Shown here in pieces: positions 62,953-64,000 of a stretch of 64,000 nucleotides of DNA (position 1 is the first letter of the stretch; each line of letters starts with the position of its first letter). The notes below the pieces were generated by a model, which worked only from the letters and a program-made list of their open reading frames with translations, made no database searches and was not told the origin of the DNA. Source of the stretch: Hemerocallis citrina (Eukaryota; Streptophyta; Magnoliopsida; Asparagales; Asphodelaceae); the NCBI GenBank assembly GCA_017893485.1, contig CM030360.1:15001975-15065974 (forward strand), read 5' to 3'. The position numbers were made by a program, and so were the translations under genes.

Positions 62953-63350
62953 ACGATGCTTTTATATTTCCTTTGTGCAAATAATTCTTTTTAGTAACTT
63001 TTGTTCTCGTATAATTTATTGTTTCCCCTTGCCTTGCAGAGCTAAAAGTTTCGGGCAAGCCCGGTGGAGTCTCTTTTGTTGGTTCAGCAACTTGGCATTT
63101 GAGGCGGTGTTTTTTGCCCCCTTTTGGTAGTTTTACATCCAACCCTGGCTTTGCGATTCTCTGAGATGTGTTGTATTTTTTTTGGTGGTCCTCGGTGACT
63201 CTTTTTGTTTGCAGGCAGGCACTCTTTTGGAGGCCTGATACCTGTTGGTGATTGATCGCATTTCTAGCATGCTGACTCTTTTCTTTGGGTGCTTGTTATT
63301 TTTAAACACTTATGGTGTAGTAGTTATGATCCCCTCTATTTCTTTTTTGG
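62953..63350 (+). other. Probable 3' UTR of the LINE
   Basis: T-rich, no coding. No poly(A) tail seen, so the end is uncertain. Confidence 0.45.
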
Positions 63351-64000
63351 ATGATACGGATAGAGTCAAAAGACTCCAGCCATGCATTAATCGATCAAAC
63401 ATATTACATCAAGGGTTTTACAAGAGGTAAAACAGGCAAACGAACTAAATTATTTACAGAAGAAACACGAACAACAATATATACAGAAGGACTAGAGAGA
63501 AGGCGGAAGAGACGAACTATGAAGCCGCAGTCGCTGAGAGGAAAAAGCCGACACTGCGAAACGCCGAAGCAGGAGCGCTAACGGCTAGTACACCGAACAG
63601 AGAGGCGGGGAAACGGTGAGAAATCAAGTCTCCGGCCTTGATCAGCAAAGCGAAGATACTACGATGGGGAGGGCGGCCGCGGCTCCCCAACCACCGGGGC
63701 TGACACTAAGAGCGAGCCACAGGCCAGAGGAAAGACCAAAATCGATGCCAGAACTGCAATGCAGAATCGCAACATTGCGAAAGCAGTCCAGACTGAAAAA
63801 CCCCAACCGAAATCACACAGTCCACCCAAAAAATATAACAGAAATCAACATGTAGAAAAAAAAGCCTCAACCACAAACAATCAGAACCAAACCATAGGAT
63901 ATGCATACTATAAAAGATGGGGCAGCTAAACAACAAGAACCAGCTGCACAGATTTAACCAAATAGACAAACACCTCAACCACAGCTAATCAGAACAGGAC
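63351..64000. other. Unclassified terminal stretch
   Basis: Purine-rich on the plus strand. On the minus strand CCTTGATGTAATATGTTTGA near 63405 looks like a 3' UTR end, so this may be the tail of another retroelement in the opposite direction. No domain recognised. Confidence 0.3.

Larger units (their letters stand above)
46850..63350 (+). mobile_element. Plant L1-type LINE, interrupted by element E
   Basis: Pyrimidine-rich 5' region (46850-47700), ORF1 (47714-48282 and 57528-58700), ORF2 with endonuclease, RT and a C-terminal zinc-binding domain (59349-62952). Element E splits ORF1. Multiple stops and frameshifts. Neither end is exact: I found no poly(A) tail or target duplication, so both outer coordinates are estimates. 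Without element E the LINE is about 7.2 kb, normal for full-length plant L1. Confidence 0.8.

Noticed and set aside
63706..63978. Hydrophobic minus-strand frame at the right edge
   Set aside because: Cysteine/tryptophan-rich with no domain; probably read-through of a retroelement UTR.

Overview
This window is intergenic DNA from a flowering plant. The evidence is nested LTR retrotransposons of plant lineages (Tat and Tekay Ty3/gypsy, SIRE-type and short-LTR Ty1/copia), a plant L1-type LINE and an endogenous caulimovirid (plant pararetrovirus). I recognise no complete host gene. The species cannot be fixed from the sequence alone.

Layout, left to right. (1) 1-7900: element A, a decayed Tat-lineage gypsy element on the minus strand; its 3' LTR lies off the left edge, it has tandem repeats in its 3' UTR, and its Gag-Pol is broken mainly by C-to-T type stops. 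(2) 8495-13656: element B, a gag-less Ty1/copia element with 229-bp LTRs and TSD GTTTC. (3) 13657-16170: AT-rich spacer with CACGTG-type repeats and a possible TIR element. (4) 16171-44832: an endogenous caulimovirid locus read on the minus strand (CP, then MP plus a protease-like domain, then PR-RT-RNase H, then a TAV-like protein, promoter, leader and tRNA-Met primer site). A 75-80% inverted repeat flanks it. It is split by element C (19741-31203, Tekay chromovirus in the viral RT, TSD GGTGT) and element D (34554-43843, Tat-type, in the viral coat protein gene, TSD GTAGT). Removing C and D leaves about 7.9 kb, close to one viral genome. (5) 44833-46850: spacer with an orphan promoter-like stretch. 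(6) About 46850-63350: a plant LINE whose ORF1 is split by element E (48283-57522, SIRE-type copia, TSD ACTTG). (7) 63351-64000: unclassified.

The most notable object is element D. Its two 769-bp LTRs read as identical, so it inserted recently. It carries an intact 726-aa Gag-protease ORF but no RT, RNase H or integrase. In their place, on the opposite strand, lies an apparently intact four-exon gene (37501-40400) with its own TATA box and polyadenylation signal. The three GT-AG introns join to an 848-aa reading frame. Introns in a retrotransposon can survive an RNA cycle only if they are antisense to the genomic RNA, which is the case here. D probably depends on pol supplied in trans by a relative of element A, whose LTR and Gag it resembles.

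Other signals worth attention are: about 26 copies of the palindrome GTCGAC across element E, in LTRs, coding linkers and spacers and in more than one reading frame; two retropepsin-like motifs in tandem in the viral locus; tRNA-like A/B boxes in both Tekay LTRs; and an 813-bp duplication inside one Tekay LTR.
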